The position numbers were made by a program, and so were the translations under genes. Positions 28,068-40,400 of a stretch of 64,000 nt of DNA are shown piece after piece. Origin of the DNA: Engraulis encrasicolus (Eukaryota > Chordata > Actinopteri > Clupeiformes > Engraulidae); NCBI RefSeq assembly GCF_034702125.1, contig NC_085880.1, positions 43,643,286 to 43,707,285 on the forward strand, given 5' to 3'. Under the pieces are notes generated by a model. It had not been told where the DNA came from, searched no databases, and worked only from the letters and a program-made list of their open reading frames with translations. Positions within the stretch are counted from its first letter, which is position 1; each line of letters starts with the position of its first letter.

Positions 28068-28443
28068 TGAAATGGCGGACATGGAAGAAGGAAGTAGGAA
28101 AAGCGCCATTTTCGAAGTCAAAATGAATACTTACAAATTTGATGGTTTGTTTCAGTAAGTATTCATGAAAAAAGGTAACGTTTGTGAATGATCAAAGTCC
28201 AATCTCACGCACATCCAGATGCTTTTCGGGTGCAGGTTCAAAAGACGTTAAATTCATAAAATGAAAAAAGGAAAAACCGTAACACCGATGCTCCCATTTA
28301 CTTTCATTTTACTTCATTTACTCCCATTTACTTCATTTACAGCATCGGTATTGCGGTTTTTCCTTTTTTCATTTTATGAACGTTTGTGAATGAGCAGCAT
28401 GAATTCAGGAAATAAATGATTAAAATCTTTACACAGTGCACCT
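28068..28443 (+). mobile_element. TTAA-type MITE split by a hairpin insertion
   Basis: Right two-thirds of the same family, ending TACACAGTGCACCT before TTAA (28444-28447). A hairpin-containing segment (about 28201-28380) interrupts it, and the element's CGTTTGTGAATGA block appears on both sides. Confidence 0.72.
28253..28380. repeat. inverted repeat, 40-bp arms
   Basis: TTCATAAAATGAAAAAAGGA to ACACCGATGCT (28253-28291) and its near-complement AGCATCGGTATTGCGGTTTT to CATTTTATGAA (28341-28380). A TTTACTCCCATTTACTTCAT-type direct repeat fills the loop. Confidence 0.85.
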
Positions 28444-28449
28444 TTAAAA

Positions 28450-29679
28450 CTCTGAGCTGCAGTGTGCTCCAGCTTCTCTCTTCAGTCGCTGTTTGCTTGT
28501 TACTTTGTTTTTTTGTTTGTTTGTGTTCTTGCTTACGTAATGACATACTGTATGGATTTAGAGACAGGAGGCCATGACCTTACTCTGTATGCACAGACAG
28601 AAACAAGCCCCTGGATTGTCCTGTCATGTAAATGTATGCATCTCAGCGTGCGCTCCCCATGTACACGTGCATTATACGGCCCCATGCTCTATAGGAGGGC
28701 CGCGTACGCTGTGTCAGCCACCATATGTGTGCATGCAGAGATGAAGGCTTCAGCCATGTAAATAATACATGAGAGCATTAATAATTACATAAATAAATAG
28801 ATGACAGAGTCACTATCCAAACATCTTGTAATAATAATACCTGAAATTGAAATGATGAATTTTATTTCCCATAGAGATTAATTTCACTGCACAACAGTGT
28901 CATGTGTGCAATATTTTTTTAGACAGATCATCAGTTTCATAATTTGTGGTAAGATGAGTATGAGCATATTTTAAATGTTTGGGTGGATTTTTCTAAAAGG
29001 CAGCCCTGACATGTTTAATGATGTCTATGACAGCCTTAAAGATGTGTGATGGAAAGACAACTCTGGTATGTGTGACACGTTCTCGTATAAAACATATATT
29101 TTATTTGATACATGACATATCACATATGATGTCGAGGCGATTAAAATTCAGTGCACCGCCATAAAATATAAATATGATTATTTTTTATGACCATCATTTT
29201 TATGGTTTCTTCATAATGTATGAAACCTGACAACATGAAATGTCCTGTTTATTCATAATAAGTCTATCTACGTAGTTGCTAATAATATCAAGAATCAAAT
29301 AAATGTTGTCGTATCTTTGTAATCATCATGTTTTCTTATAAATGTCAGATCAACTTGCTTCAAACACTGTTTAATCTTTTACAAATCTTTTATCTCTTGT
29401 ATCATCTTTTTTTGGACTTCTCAATCTATTTTTGTACAAATTAAAATAAAACATCCAAAATCGTTTTGTTTTTTTACACAGCCTCGGCTTAAAATAGGAT
29501 GTGTACTCCCTCTCTTCCATTGCCTGCACTGATTTGTCCTGGGCCATGTGGGATGACCTTGGTTACAATTGTACCCCCTGACTGGGATGGGAGTGGGAGA
29601 TGCAGTTTTAATGGATGCTAGCTAACAGAGCTTGGTGTGGACAGGCAGTTAATAAACCTCCCTCCTGACACCTCATACA
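28450..29679. other. no feature recognised
   Basis: AT-rich DNA; the 28760-29470 part is especially AT-rich. No domains or element ends seen. Confidence 0.5.
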
Positions 29680-29992
29680 CAGGGCCGGATATGGCTGCAG
29701 CCTAGGAGCCCCCATCTGCCAGGGCCCCCCCCACAGGCTAGATATGGCTGCAGCCTAGGGGCCCCCACCTGCCAGAGGTTCCGTTGGGTTTACCAAAGGG
29801 GGATGGATGGGGGAAGTGGAGGGCAGGATTCTCACAAGAGCAGCACTGAACATGTTGTCTGCAAATATGTTTTTCTTAATGCCCATCTTGGAATTATTAC
29901 GCTGGCTATGCAAAGAAGGCCAAATTTGCCCTCTGTATGGGCCTCCATAAACCTGTAGCCTAGGGGCCCCAGCCCATCTTAATCCGGCCCTG
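29680..29992. mobile_element. hAT-type MITE (CAGGGCCGGATATGG)
   Basis: CAGGGCCGGAT and ATCCGGCCCTG inverted ends. Duplications CTCATACA and CTCATAAA match at 7 of 8. The left end contains a tandem repeat of GATATGGCTGCAGCCTAGG. Confidence 0.87.
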
Positions 29993-30219
29993 CTCATAAA
30001 GAAACAGTAGGGAGTGTCCTTGACTGCTCCGTGATTGCTCCTCGCAAGGCCCGGCCAATATATGAATTATTAACATTAATTAATCTCCCACACGTTAACA
30101 CCTTGTAAATCTCATAAGTGTAGGGTGGCAGTACGTGCATGGAAGCGGAAAAAACCCGTGGCATCTATTGTATGGTATTGCATGGACATGAGCGAGCAGT
30201 CTTACGGTATTTTTATGGG

Positions 30220-30720
30220 TGTTTTGTGCTTTTATTGATGACAGGACAGTAGACATTGACAGGAAATCAGTGGGACAGACAGAGAGATCAAGGGCTCAAG
30301 GGTCAAGGTTGGGACTTGCCTGGTAACCAGAGCCATCTAATATCAGAGTTACGCCACTCCCATAGACCTCTATGGACCAATCTTTCCACAGCAATGGCGG
30401 CTCTCATGGAGCCTCACGGAGCGTTAACATGGAAATCCCCATTGACTTTAGTTCTATTAGAAGTTACTTAGTTCCAGGAGGTGGCCGTAGAACACAGAAA
30501 ATGTGGTAAAGGTAATGTAATTTGTTTGTACTTAATCTTTGTTTGGTATGTGATGGTTCTGTGTTAGTTTCCAACGAACAGAAGTTTACTGTTAAGAAAC
30601 ATTTTAATCTACGCGAATCACATCACCAACCGACTTCCTGGTCCCCGGTTTGCGCAACTCTGTTATTAGATGGCTCTGCTGGTAACCACCTGACCTAATC
30701 ACAGATGAGATCGAAACGAT
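30220..30720 (-). mobile_element. antisense SINE fragment split by an hAT MITE
   Basis: TTTTATTGATGACAGGACAG and GACAGGAAATCAGTGGGA are the reverse of the second SINE family's tail. The sequence is interrupted at 30328-30678 by an hAT MITE and resumes with CACCTGACC. Confidence 0.55.
30328..30678. mobile_element. hAT-type MITE (CAGAGCCATCTAATA) inside a SINE
   Basis: CAGAGCCATCTAATA and ATTAGATGGCTCTG inverted ends over 351 bp, with a perfect 8-bp duplication CTGGTAAC (30320-30327, 30679-30686). It splits an antisense SINE-like sequence (30220-30327, resuming at 30687). Confidence 0.9.
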
Positions 30721-30742
30721 TGTGTAGTAGAACTAAAGGCAG

Positions 30743-31158
30743 TATAGAGCTGGAAAGTGACGTCACTTCCTCTGATTTCATGGGACCTCAACAGCGTTTT
30801 TAGCCGAAAATCATAGCATGTAATCCAATGGCGGTATTAAAATGATATTTCGATCCCCTTTGAGTTGTGTCACGAGCTCCACATATGTTGTTTCTGATAT
30901 TTTTGGTAATTTTTCGTACGAACCCCCAAACTTTTTAGAAAGCTGTGTTTCTTCACATTTTTCATGCAAACGGCCTCGGAACAAAACATTGATGCTTCTG
31001 CATGAATAATCTTTATCTAGCCTCTTAACCAGCATATTTGGAGCCCAGCGCATATAATGACTGTGATCGGAAGATATTTACACGCTACTATGTTGTAGAT
31101 GGTCAGCTTAGGTCCCGTGAAATGCGGAACTAAGGGGCGGGACTTTCGAGCTCTATGA
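30743..31158. mobile_element. TIR element (TATAGAGCT), about 50-bp imperfect TIRs
   Basis: TATAGAGCTGGAAAGT and TCATGGGACCT at the left recur inverted at the right (GGTCCCGTGAAA, ACTTTCGAGCTCTATG). About 415 bp. Target duplication not found. Confidence 0.65.
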
Positions 31159-31164
31159 GAGTTC

Positions 31165-31240
31165 CCAGGCTAGACATGACCCAGGCCAGACTCGAACCTG
31201 GGTCCCCAGGGCATGCAAGCCCAAATGTTGGAGGCTTACA
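31165..31240 (-). mobile_element. antisense SINE head fragment
   Basis: CCAGACTCGAACCTGGGTCC and GGCATGCAAGCCCAAATGTT match the head seen at 31788-31850 in the same orientation. Confidence 0.6.
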
Positions 31241-31269
31241 GTAGCATGGCGTCAGTGCAGTCTGGCTTT

Positions 31270-31530
31270 TTGCTCAGTTGGTAGCACATCTGCCAAGCCA
31301 GGCCACGTCCTACTAGTGATGCAACACCTTGGGCGTTGCTAGTCAGGCCAAGAGCAATGCAAATATTGTTTCTGATCTCCCGAAAAAAACGGGAACTCCA
31401 CCCACTTAGTCGGACCCCAGTCAACCAGTAGCAGGTAGGTCAATCATGCCATTTGGGAAGCATTAATTATTATGGTCTTGGTCAAACCAAGTCTGGAAGA
31501 GATTTGAAAGTCGATGATAATCAGGCTAAC
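31270..31530. repeat. dispersed repeat, copy 1
   Basis: GCCAAGCCAGGCCACGTCCT, CAGTCAACCAGTAGC and AAGTCGATGATAATCAGGCT are the reverse complement of matching text at 34285-34527. Probably a DNA element; its ends were not defined. Confidence 0.6.
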
Positions 31531-31686
31531 ATCTGCCTACCCTGATGCAAATCAGCATTGCCCTGGAACTGGCTGTAGTAATCTTTGCCACAACTAATAG
31601 AGAACTGTGACAGCCAGACAGAATAATACCCTGGAAAATATTTCATCTTCATGAATGATTATTATTATTATTATTATTCATTTTTT

Positions 31687-31862
31687 AAAGTATTTTGGGG
31701 CCTTTTCTGGCCTTTATTGTTACAGGATAGTATGAGAGGAGACAGGAAGCCTTTGGGATAGAGAGATGGGGCAGGATCGGGAAATGACCCTGGTCGGACT
31801 CGAACCGGGGTCCCCGTGGGCATGCAAGCCCAAATGTGGGGGACTTAGCGCGCTGTGCCCCC
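31687..31862 (-). mobile_element. antisense tRNA-derived SINE, second family
   Basis: Reverse of the family tail (TTTATTGTTACAGGATAGTA, GACAGGAAG) and head (CGGACTCGAACCGGGGTCCC). On the minus strand the head gives box B-like GGTTCGAGTCC. Confidence 0.75.
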
Positions 31863-32159
31863 CCTTCATGAATGATTATGACAGATTTGATTCTTATCGG
31901 TGACTTATCAGATTCAGGGACATTTGTACTGTAGGTATTGGGAAAAATAATGAAGTTCCATCATCTCCAGTGAGCTTGGAATAAATTAATTGAGTCCTCC
32001 AGAAAAGAAAAGAAAAATCACCATGCTGAATGAACCTTTGCAGTACGCAGCCTTGGAAATCTCTTAGCTCACTGCTTAGAAACTAGGTAGCCTAATGAGG
32101 ATTACAAAAAACATTCTCCTGTTGCCAATTTTTTATTAGACTTCACTTATACTATGTTC

Positions 32160-32382
32160 TACGTATTTCTTCTATTCTTGCACTTTATATGTCTGTATGT
32201 GTAGTGTGTAGGTACTCTAGGTGTAATGTATGTGTACTGTCTCTGTCTAATTGTCTATGTCTATGTCTGGATGGGAAAGTAAGAAACGTAATTTCAATTC
32301 TTTGTATGACCAGCTGTAAAGAAATTGACAATAAAGCCTATTTGACTTGACTTGACTTGACTTGACTTGACTTGACTTGATA
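32160..32382 (+). mobile_element. LINE-like 3' end with (TTGAC)n tail
   Basis: TTGCACTTTATATGTCTGTA, then ATTTCAATTCTTTGTATGAC, AAATTGACAATAAAGCC and a (TTGAC)n tail (32343-32380). This is the usual end of a fish CR1/Rex-type LINE. Confidence 0.6.
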
Positions 32383-33079
32383 CAGTGCAGTACATTCAGA
32401 TTCCTCTCATTCGATATATGTGTACGGCAGGATGAAATTTCAAAGCAGAGTGAAACTCCTATGTAGTTGTTACCTGCAATGTTACAACACATAACAAATT
32501 GAGCCGCATCCATCAAGGAGGAGCTATACGGTACATGTATTTTTTATGAATGGCTCTGTGATCATCTTTGCTGTACGGTACGGTATACGGTTGCTGTTGT
32601 TGATGTGTTGTCCAGCTTGTCAAAAGATGTATGTGTTGGCTTGTCTACAAGAGGTGATGAGGGGATGATTTGTGTTCTTAACGGCAGTGTCAGAGTGAAT
32701 TGCACTCAGCAGCGACTGCACAGGAGATTCCGTTCGTGAGCTGAGCACAATGGCAAAAACTGCACGAAACGTATAATCAATGCAAAATAAATAAATCAGC
32801 TTGAAGTAGGCCATTTCAGAGATGAATGTGAATACATTATGTGACCCCAGAGAGAGAGAAAAAGAGGAGAGAATGTTTATATTTACACATCCATCTTTTG
32901 AGTTTCACTGTATATGAGAGGAAAAAAGAAATGGTCAGGATCACACACCACCTGTACAATACTTTCTTATGTTTTCAGTTTTTTTTATTTTTGTTCTTTT
33001 CTTTTTTCTGCTGTCCTTGAAAGCCAGACAAATAATATAGCTGGTAGACAGCCGACTGATGCTGCAGTCATTTCAGGAA

Positions 33080-33197
33080 GGGAGGGAAGAGGAGAGAGCG
33101 AGAGAGGGGTGGAGTGGGGGGAGGGGGGGGCAGAGGAAGAGAGAGCGAGAGAGAGAGAGACTGAGAGAGAGACAAAGAGAAAGAGAGAGAGAGAGAC

Positions 33198-33259
<62 letters not shown>

Positions 33260-33283
33260 AAGGACAGAGAGAGAGAGAGAAGA
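33080..33283. repeat. (GA)n compound microsatellite
   Basis: Purine-only tract of GA, GGA and GAC variants, about 200 bp. Confidence 0.95.
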
Positions 33284-33974
33284 AGAAGAAGTACTGAAGC
33301 ACCTTGACAACAAGCTTGTGAGGGCAGCACAATGGGGTTTCTGTTTTTAGCTCGGTGAGTGCTTACTCATATCAGTCAGCTAGGGGCTAATAGTGTGTAT
33401 GCAGATAACCTGGCCCCTTTGAATGCTGACATTAGAGGGCCCCGCTCTCAGCATGTCAACCACGACCTCTGTTGTGTTACTGTGTGAACTCTCACTCACG
33501 TGGAGGAGGCCTGACGCTTTTTCATCTGGTTGCGGAGGAAGGGGTGGTGTGCTGCATTGGGCGTCCGCTAATGATAATCAAATGCCAGGGAGCCTCCCAT
33601 TGTTTCAGACAGCGGGGAGGCTTTTTTGCATCGCGCTCTAGCCCGCACCCCCCCAACGCTGATTAGATAGATCTCGCTACAGCACAACATCTGTTGCCGG
33701 CAATGAATATGGAGGTTGCTGTGGGATCAAGTGACAGGTGCGCACCCGCACCAGGACCTGTTTTTTTTTTTAATGGCGGCAGAATGAGCAACTTGGGCAT
33801 TGTCAGTCACTCTTGACGCGTTCTGTCACTCATTACGAACAGCCCTCCCTGCCGCAGTGTAAGCTGTGCCTGTCACTGCAGCCACTATGATGGACTACTT
33901 CAGTGTGCACTTACAGTACGAAAACAATGCCTGTGCCCATGGACGGGTGGTGCTGCTGTTGAATTTGAGCAGTT

Positions 33975-34231
33975 ATATAGCCTGGCAAGCCAAGCCAAGC
34001 CAGGGGTAGGCCTACGTTTTTGACTGAGTCGTTGCTACAGTAAGTTTGCAACTTACTTGGTTGCAATGCAATTTCCCATTGCCAACCTACTAAGTTGCTC
34101 ACTAGTTTGCTGTAGATAGCTTGGCAAGCCAGGAGTACATTTCTCGACTGGGTCTTTGCTACAGTAAGTTTGCAACTTGGTTGCAATGCGATTTCCCATT
34201 GACAACCTACGAAGTTGCTAACTAGTTAGCA
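33975..34231 (+). repeat. two-copy tandem repeat, period about 130-145 bp
   Basis: TTGCTACAGTAAGTTTGCAA and TTGCAATGCAATTTCCCATT recur as TTGCTACAGTAAGTTTGCAA and TTGCAATGCGATTTCCCATT at about 34153-34200. Confidence 0.85.
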
Positions 34232-34284
34232 GTGATGCTGTCCAGAAACGTGCACACCAGAGTTACATCACGGAGAGTCTGGCA

Positions 34285-34527
34285 CTAGCCTGATTATCAT
34301 CGACTTTAAACTGTCTTCGAGACTCGGTCTGACCAAGAGCATAACAATGAACATTTCCCAAAAGGCATGGTTGACCCGCCTCCCTTGGTTGGCTACTGGT
34401 TGTTTGCTTCCCGACAAATTGGGAGTATTTTTCTGGAGCTCAGAAATGATATTTGAATTATTCCTGGCCTGACTAGAAGCAACGCTGAAGGTGTTGCGTC
34501 ACTAGGAGGGGGCATGGCCTGGCTATA
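34285..34527. repeat. dispersed repeat, copy 2
   Basis: GCCTGATTATCATCGACTTT at the left and GTTGCGTCACTAGGAGGGGG to GGCCTGGC at the right. Opposite orientation to 31270-31530. Confidence 0.6.
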
Positions 34528-34529
34528 CG

Positions 34530-36965
34530 TTCTTAGCATCACTGTCAGATACAAATTTAAAAAAAAATCTAAACAGAGTGTTGAAATCTATTTGGTTATC
34601 TCTAACGATGCAATACTGGACCAACCCAGCAGCCAAACATAATTTCAGCAGCTAGGTGGTTTTATTTTTAGCTCTGTTGTTAGCTTGTTTTTTCCTCCTC
34701 CAATACTGCATGTCTGCTTTTATAAGTCCCTATTGCCCTTTTCAAGGGTGTTATTGAACTCACTGCTGGTGAGTTGAAAATGAGATTAGATGATAATAAC
34801 ATTACCCTAATTTAGGCAGTACTTGTGGTGGTGGAGCATCAAAATTGGTGGTGGTGTCTGGTGTTGGCTGAAATGGTAATTGGAAGAGAAAAAAAAAATC
34901 AGTGAGAGCTGACTGTGGCAGGAGAGAGTTAATTTACTACCACTGTGTGAAGTAAAGCCTGACTTCAGGGCCCGCTTCTCTGCGGAGTCCTTCGGAGTCC
35001 ATTTGGCATCTTACAAGCCAATGAGTTGTTTGCCCCGCAACACTCTGTTGCCCTTTAGTGTAGATGAACATAGTGGCTCTCACTGGAGGCACCGCCGGCC
35101 GAATCAGCCGCAGATGTTGTTGCTACACCACCCAAAGCGCTCGTTGGTTGTATTTCTTTTTTTCTGAATCCTTGCCCTGACAACTGGGAGCAGCTGCATT
35201 CCACGACAAGAATCTCGGTGTGATATTGGTCAAATTTGTGGTGCACTGTATGTAGTTTGCCGTTTCTTCCAAATTCGCTCGGTTCTGCTGGCTAAATTGA
35301 ATTGCTGCCAAAGGGCTTCAGTATAAAATGGAGCTATTTTTGGAAATAAAACAAGGTTTATTTGGAGATGCCAGAGGAGACTCTGCCTGGCGTGATGCTT
35401 GATTGCATTCAGCCTCCAAATATCGGGGAGCTGGTACAACAGTGAGTTCGAAACAGTAATGCAGTAGAACTCAAAAACTTTTTTAATGCCTGGCTATTAT
35501 AGAACGCAATCAATGCTGCTGTCTACCCTAGACTGTTGTGCTGAATTGATTGCAATAAAGGCACTTTTGCATTCTAGGCTGATTCTTCATTGTGTATTTT
35601 TGTTACACCCTTGTGAGGACAAGTGACCCAAACATAGCTTGTGTTGTGTGCCATAGACAAGATCAACTAAGGTCCTAGTCGCCATGGTAACTGTGCCTCC
35701 TCCTCTCAGCGATGGTTAGATTTTAATTTAATTCTTATTCTTGCTGATATTTATTACTGTAATGCCTGCACTCTTTTTTTTCCTTCTCTTTGAGTCTAAA
35801 TAAAATATGATAATGGCCCAGTTGGTTGGGAGGATTGCACAACAGCTTTGCTGCATTACATTACCCAGGAAGCTCGATTGTGCTGATACATACAGTATAT
35901 TTTATGGCTCTGATTTCATGCTAGGCCCCAGATTCATAAGGTGAATCACAGTTAAACCATAACAAATGACTTTGGTGCCGCGGGGCTAATATGAAAGCCT
36001 AAGTGTTTAGAGCAGAAGTTGTGGGAGTGTTCTGATCTCATTATGTAGGCCTACATGCACATCAGAAGCCCTAAAGGTTTTCTAGCTCGGAGGTGTTTTT
36101 TCCCCCTCGAAAAGGTGATATGGGGTAAAATAAATAAATAAACTGCACTAGAAACTACACCAGTAATGACCACAACTGTTGTTGTTGTTTTTTTATTCCT
36201 CTGGAGAAAAGAGGCGGTAAAAAAAGGAAACAGCCATGACTGTTCTCTCCTCTCCTGCTCGGGGAGTTGGAAATGAGTGTTTCTAGCTTAGTGATGTGAG
36301 AGAGGGAGAGTGCCCTGTCATACTTCAGCCTCCCTCCGTTAATAACTGGCACCAGTATTGCGTCATGTGACATTATGTCTGACTAGCCTGTTGCAATCGA
36401 AAAAAGGGGACATTGTGCCTGAAGGTACGGCATGCGCTCCCGCCGGAGCGGTGTTGGGTTGAGATAATTACATTTTTACATTTTCATTACATTTAAAGGG
36501 TCAGTGCTTTTGATTCTCTTAAACAATTCTGCGTGAAATATTCATACAAATGTTCTAAATTAAAGCACACAAGGTAGCAGGAGTGGGTTTTTTTTCGGTG
36601 TGAAATAGGCTGCACATGCTAATTTTCTGATGCGTGAGTGCACTCCTGCGCTTTACAAGAACATTATTCTACGACTTGCAGTAATGTGTTTTACTAGATG
36701 TCACAATGCTCCTTACTTCTCCTTACATATGGCATATAGGCCTACCAAGTTATTTAGTCGACATTTCCTCGTCTTGTATGCAATAATTAATTCCATCAAG
36801 ACACGTCAAAGTAAGCTCCCTACTGCATGTCTTTTTAGTGAGGCGGACGAAAACATTGGCTATCAGTCTTCATTTCACTTCCATTCCAACTGAAATGTTA
36901 TCATATTGTGATTAATGTGGCAGTAACAGTTTGGACAGGTTTCACCATAAGCAGATACCCATTCA
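34530..36965. other. no feature recognised
   Basis: Mostly unique DNA. No frame has a recognisable protein domain. Confidence 0.5.
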
Positions 36966-37145
36966 AGGTGTGCTAGGATGGTGGCCAGAGTAGGTATTGA
37001 AACTCTGCTGCTCATTGAAACTCTGCTGCCTGTTGCCAAATTTGGTCTTTTCATGAATACTTACCAAGTAATAAACTCATATTTACTATGACCAAAGTCC
37101 AGTAAGGTTTGCAGCTAAAAATTTCTATTTCTAGAAATTCAAAAT
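36966..37145 (+). mobile_element. TTAA-type MITE, 5' part
   Basis: Matches the left half of 21994-22362 (GGATGGTGGCCAGAGTAGGT, CTATTTCTAGAAATTC) with a small deletion at the start. It breaks off at about 37145. Confidence 0.72.
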
Positions 37146-38352
37146 GTGACAATATTTTCTCATAGGCACTCACTATTTATCAGCTGCACTCAATCAGATG
37201 TTTGACACTATGTTTGCAGATGTCAAAATACATGAAATGCAAAGAGGGTGCTTGCCTAGGGCACTAAACTGACTAGAACCGGCCCTGCTGCTGGGTATTA
37301 GACTGGTTTGTAACTAACAAGGTCTGAGACAGGGCCCTCATTAGATAACACTTCACAGTGACCGGGTGCGGATCAGAGCAACATGTGCTCTTTTACCATT
37401 AATTCCGGCATGCTGTATGCACACAAAGGCTTCAACTTGTAATGAGTGGAGGGATAGGTTTGGATTGGAGTGTCTCATGCCAACAGATAAGATTTGTGTT
37501 TAGTGAACTCTAACTCTTTCCCAAACTTGAAAGATGATCAAATCATGTTTTAACCATCAACATTTTTTTCTGTGCTGTGCAGTCATTAATATGCCTTGTG
37601 TTTCACGTTAGCTGCAATGCTGCTGGGTAAAAACAAATATAGGGTAGGCTACCCACACAAAGACACAGATGGAAATGTCTGAACAACACCAGTCAAAAGT
37701 TTTGAAGCTAGGTTGTGTGGATGCAGTCTTCTTCTTTGACATTGAATAATCATGTATGCTCTCTAGTAGGTTATGCACCTGTTGTAGCGGTTTTCATGAA
37801 ATGTCGATGTCAAACAAAGACAGAGGAAGAAGACTGAACATGTCTTGTTCCTCTTGTTAAGTCAGCAGCTGCCTGGACTGTTTTCTCTCAGAGCACCATC
37901 CAGTTAACTTTCCTCAGCACAGCCAACAAGCGAGTGTTTGTCATCTATAACACATGGACACGGTTATAAATATTTCTCTGAGATACTGTGCTGTACTGTA
38001 CATGTTGCACGTGTCACATATTGCAGCTGCACTTGACACGCCTTTTTTCTTGTGTTATTTGATGTATTTTAAAAGGAAAGCAAAAACAAGTGTTAAGGCA
38101 AGGAAGGCACTCTCCCAATCAATGGGCTATTTGTGTATCTGTATCTTTGTGTGTGTGTGTCTATGTGTGCAAGTGTACAAACACATGTGTGAGCGTGTGA
38201 GCGCATGCATGTACTGTACCGGTGTGTGTAGTCTGTGTGTGTTTTGTACATGGTGTGTAAAAATACATCTGATGGCAGCGTTGTGTCGCGTTGTGTCTCT
38301 GCGCAACATGCCGTGCTGTACAGTATACCCAGCGGACCCTCTGAACAGGAGG
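37146..38352. other. no gene recognised
   Basis: Unique DNA with a degenerate TGTG/GCATGC stretch at 38150-38240. Frames of 130-180 codons on both strands at 38090-38640 overlap MITE DNA and show no domain. Confidence 0.5.
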
Positions 38353-38513
38353 CAGGGCCGCTAACAGCTTTGTCAGGGCCCAGGACAAAGTTATCTGAAA
38401 GGGTCTCCCAGCCCAATAGATACAATGTAATGAGGACCCAATTCTGCCCCCCCCCTCTCTCCCTGGGCCTGGGACAACTGACCCTTTTGTCCCCCCCCCT
38501 GTCGGCACCCCTG
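38353..38513 (+). mobile_element. hAT-type MITE family B (CAGGGCCGCTGACAGC), copy 1
   Basis: CAGGGCCGCTAACAGCTTTG start and GTCGGCACCCCTG end. The interior carries GGGCCCAGGACAAAGT, as in 46253-46400. Flanks do not match clearly. Confidence 0.72.
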
Positions 38514-38709
38514 AGCAGTAGGAGTCCCTTGTTGAAATGCATGAAACATAGGTGCAGGGATGGCACGCACGCCTTATGGGGATCGCACGGCACAGCACTG
38601 TATGTCATGTCTTGTAAAATCAATATTGCCTGAATCATAAGCCTCAGCTACCTGGTGTGTGATTCAATTACCTGCGCTATACTATTACAGCCGTGTGCAG
38701 CAGTAGCAG

Positions 38710-38929
38710 CAGTGTTGCCAGGTGTGTCTGATCAAATCCCGCCCTAATGAATCTCATAAAACCGGCAAAATGCGCTAAATTCCGCCCAGTTTCAACAAAT
38801 TGCATTGATTTCTATGGACATAAAACTGCAGTAAAAAAAGCCAAATGGGCAATTTTTCCCGTTTTTACCCACAGACTGCCTTCCCAAGTAGCCCAATTGG
38901 GCGAGTAACCGCCCAGTCTGGCAACACTG
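38710..38929 (+). mobile_element. hAT-type MITE family A, copy 2
   Basis: CAGTGTTGCCAG at the left, CTGGCAACACTG at the right. Flanks AGTAGCAG and AGCAGCAG match at 7 of 8. The interior resembles 27475-27658 in the same orientation. Confidence 0.85.
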
Positions 38930-40228
38930 AGCAGCAGTAGGAGCAGCAGGAGCATTTGCAATGGTGATGCAGCAGCGGTGGCCCTGTTTTTATGCTTGCG
39001 AATGACTTCCATTTGGTCTCATTGTTTGAAAGCTACAGACTGTTTATTGCTGGAGATATTGGTGATTACAGGGAGGAGTAATTGCAGGTTGCATTGCCAG
39101 CATATTAAATGCTTTAGCGCGGGATCATGTGCGTACTTTTAATCTGATCACTATCTGAGCCGCATTATCAACTTTGGCAGCCGTGCATAGGGGGCCCGGG
39201 AATGCACCGCTCAGCCTTCACTTCACTGCCTGTGCAATGCACTGAACGCGCGGTTTTGATGACTGACAGGAGGGTTATTTTTTTGCCGATAAGGGCAATA
39301 AATGGCAATCTATTAAAATAACCAATTTTGCCCTTTTTGCGAGTTTTTTTTTTTTAACGCCCTCTGACAAGTTTTTTTTCCTTCCCCTTCTTGGTATTAT
39401 TGTTCTGGCGGATTTCAGCACTCCATGATTATTTTGTGTGCTATTAATACATGACGCCGCCATGTTTTAATTAAGCCACCTGCTCTCCCTTGGTTGGGGC
39501 TTGCTGGAATGTCAGGGTTATTTCGGAAATGTACAGTCTGACATATCGAGATATTGGCCTGGGAGAGAAAACAAGGGGCCCAGGCAATATTGACGCTCAT
39601 CTTCATGCAAGCCCTGATGCTTTGATCTCCGAGCTAATCAGGGAGCCACATGTGCTAGGTCAAGGTTAAGCTACCTGCTGCTTCCCAATGAAACGTTTCG
39701 GTAGCATGGAAGCGGCGCACGGTTCCCTTGGCATATAATCAAGTAATTGACTTCATATTCTCACTTATGTAATTAAACAATACAGTAAACACTAAAACAT
39801 GTTCATTCAAGATGAATAGCTATTCTGATATGACTGAAGCTCTGTTACATAAGCGCTGTGTGCAGAGTTTCTTGGCGTAGGCTAATTGATCGCACATGTA
39901 ATTTTCTTCTTTTAATTATTATTATTATGGGTCATATGCTTCCTAATATGTATTGATTCATCACTGAAATAAGTGGCCAATTATCACCACGAGTCCTGGC
40001 ATTACAAGTGGTTCATGTGGTGTTGAACACTGGTTGCTTGAAATAGCCTTAATTAGCTTTCTGATAGCGTGAATGAGGTATTGATTTGATTCCCAATATG
40101 TAGTAAGTCTGGTGCCAGTGTTGCTTTTGGTCCCTTGAAGGCTTTTCCAACTCTAAGTCATCAGTGGCCTCTTGTTAATGTTGTTTGGATTTGTTGTTTT
40201 TCTTGCTCTAATGCCTTAATCATTGGCC
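38930..40228. other. no feature recognised
   Basis: Unique DNA of even composition (39080-39720 is the most complex part). No coding potential seen. Confidence 0.45.
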
Positions 40229-40400
40229 CAGTGGTTCCCAAACTTTTTTCTGCCTGGACCTCCTTTTGGTATACTTTCGTGATCCCCTACACTAAAACTG
40301 CTTTTTAGTCAAGCAGTTAACATATCTACAATATTTACACCATGACAGGGAACTTTCTAAGCTGATATTCTATGTGAAATTGCTTCCTATCTGCAGCAAG
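40229..40400. mobile_element. hAT-type terminus fragment (CAGTGGTTCCCAAAC)
   Basis: CAGTGGTTCCCAAACTTTTT followed by CTGGACCTCC and GATCCCC, a frequent hAT end in vertebrates. The right end was not located. Confidence 0.5.

Noticed and set aside
38093..38638. 181-codon minus frame
   Set aside because: Runs through a MITE and low-complexity DNA; no recognisable domain.
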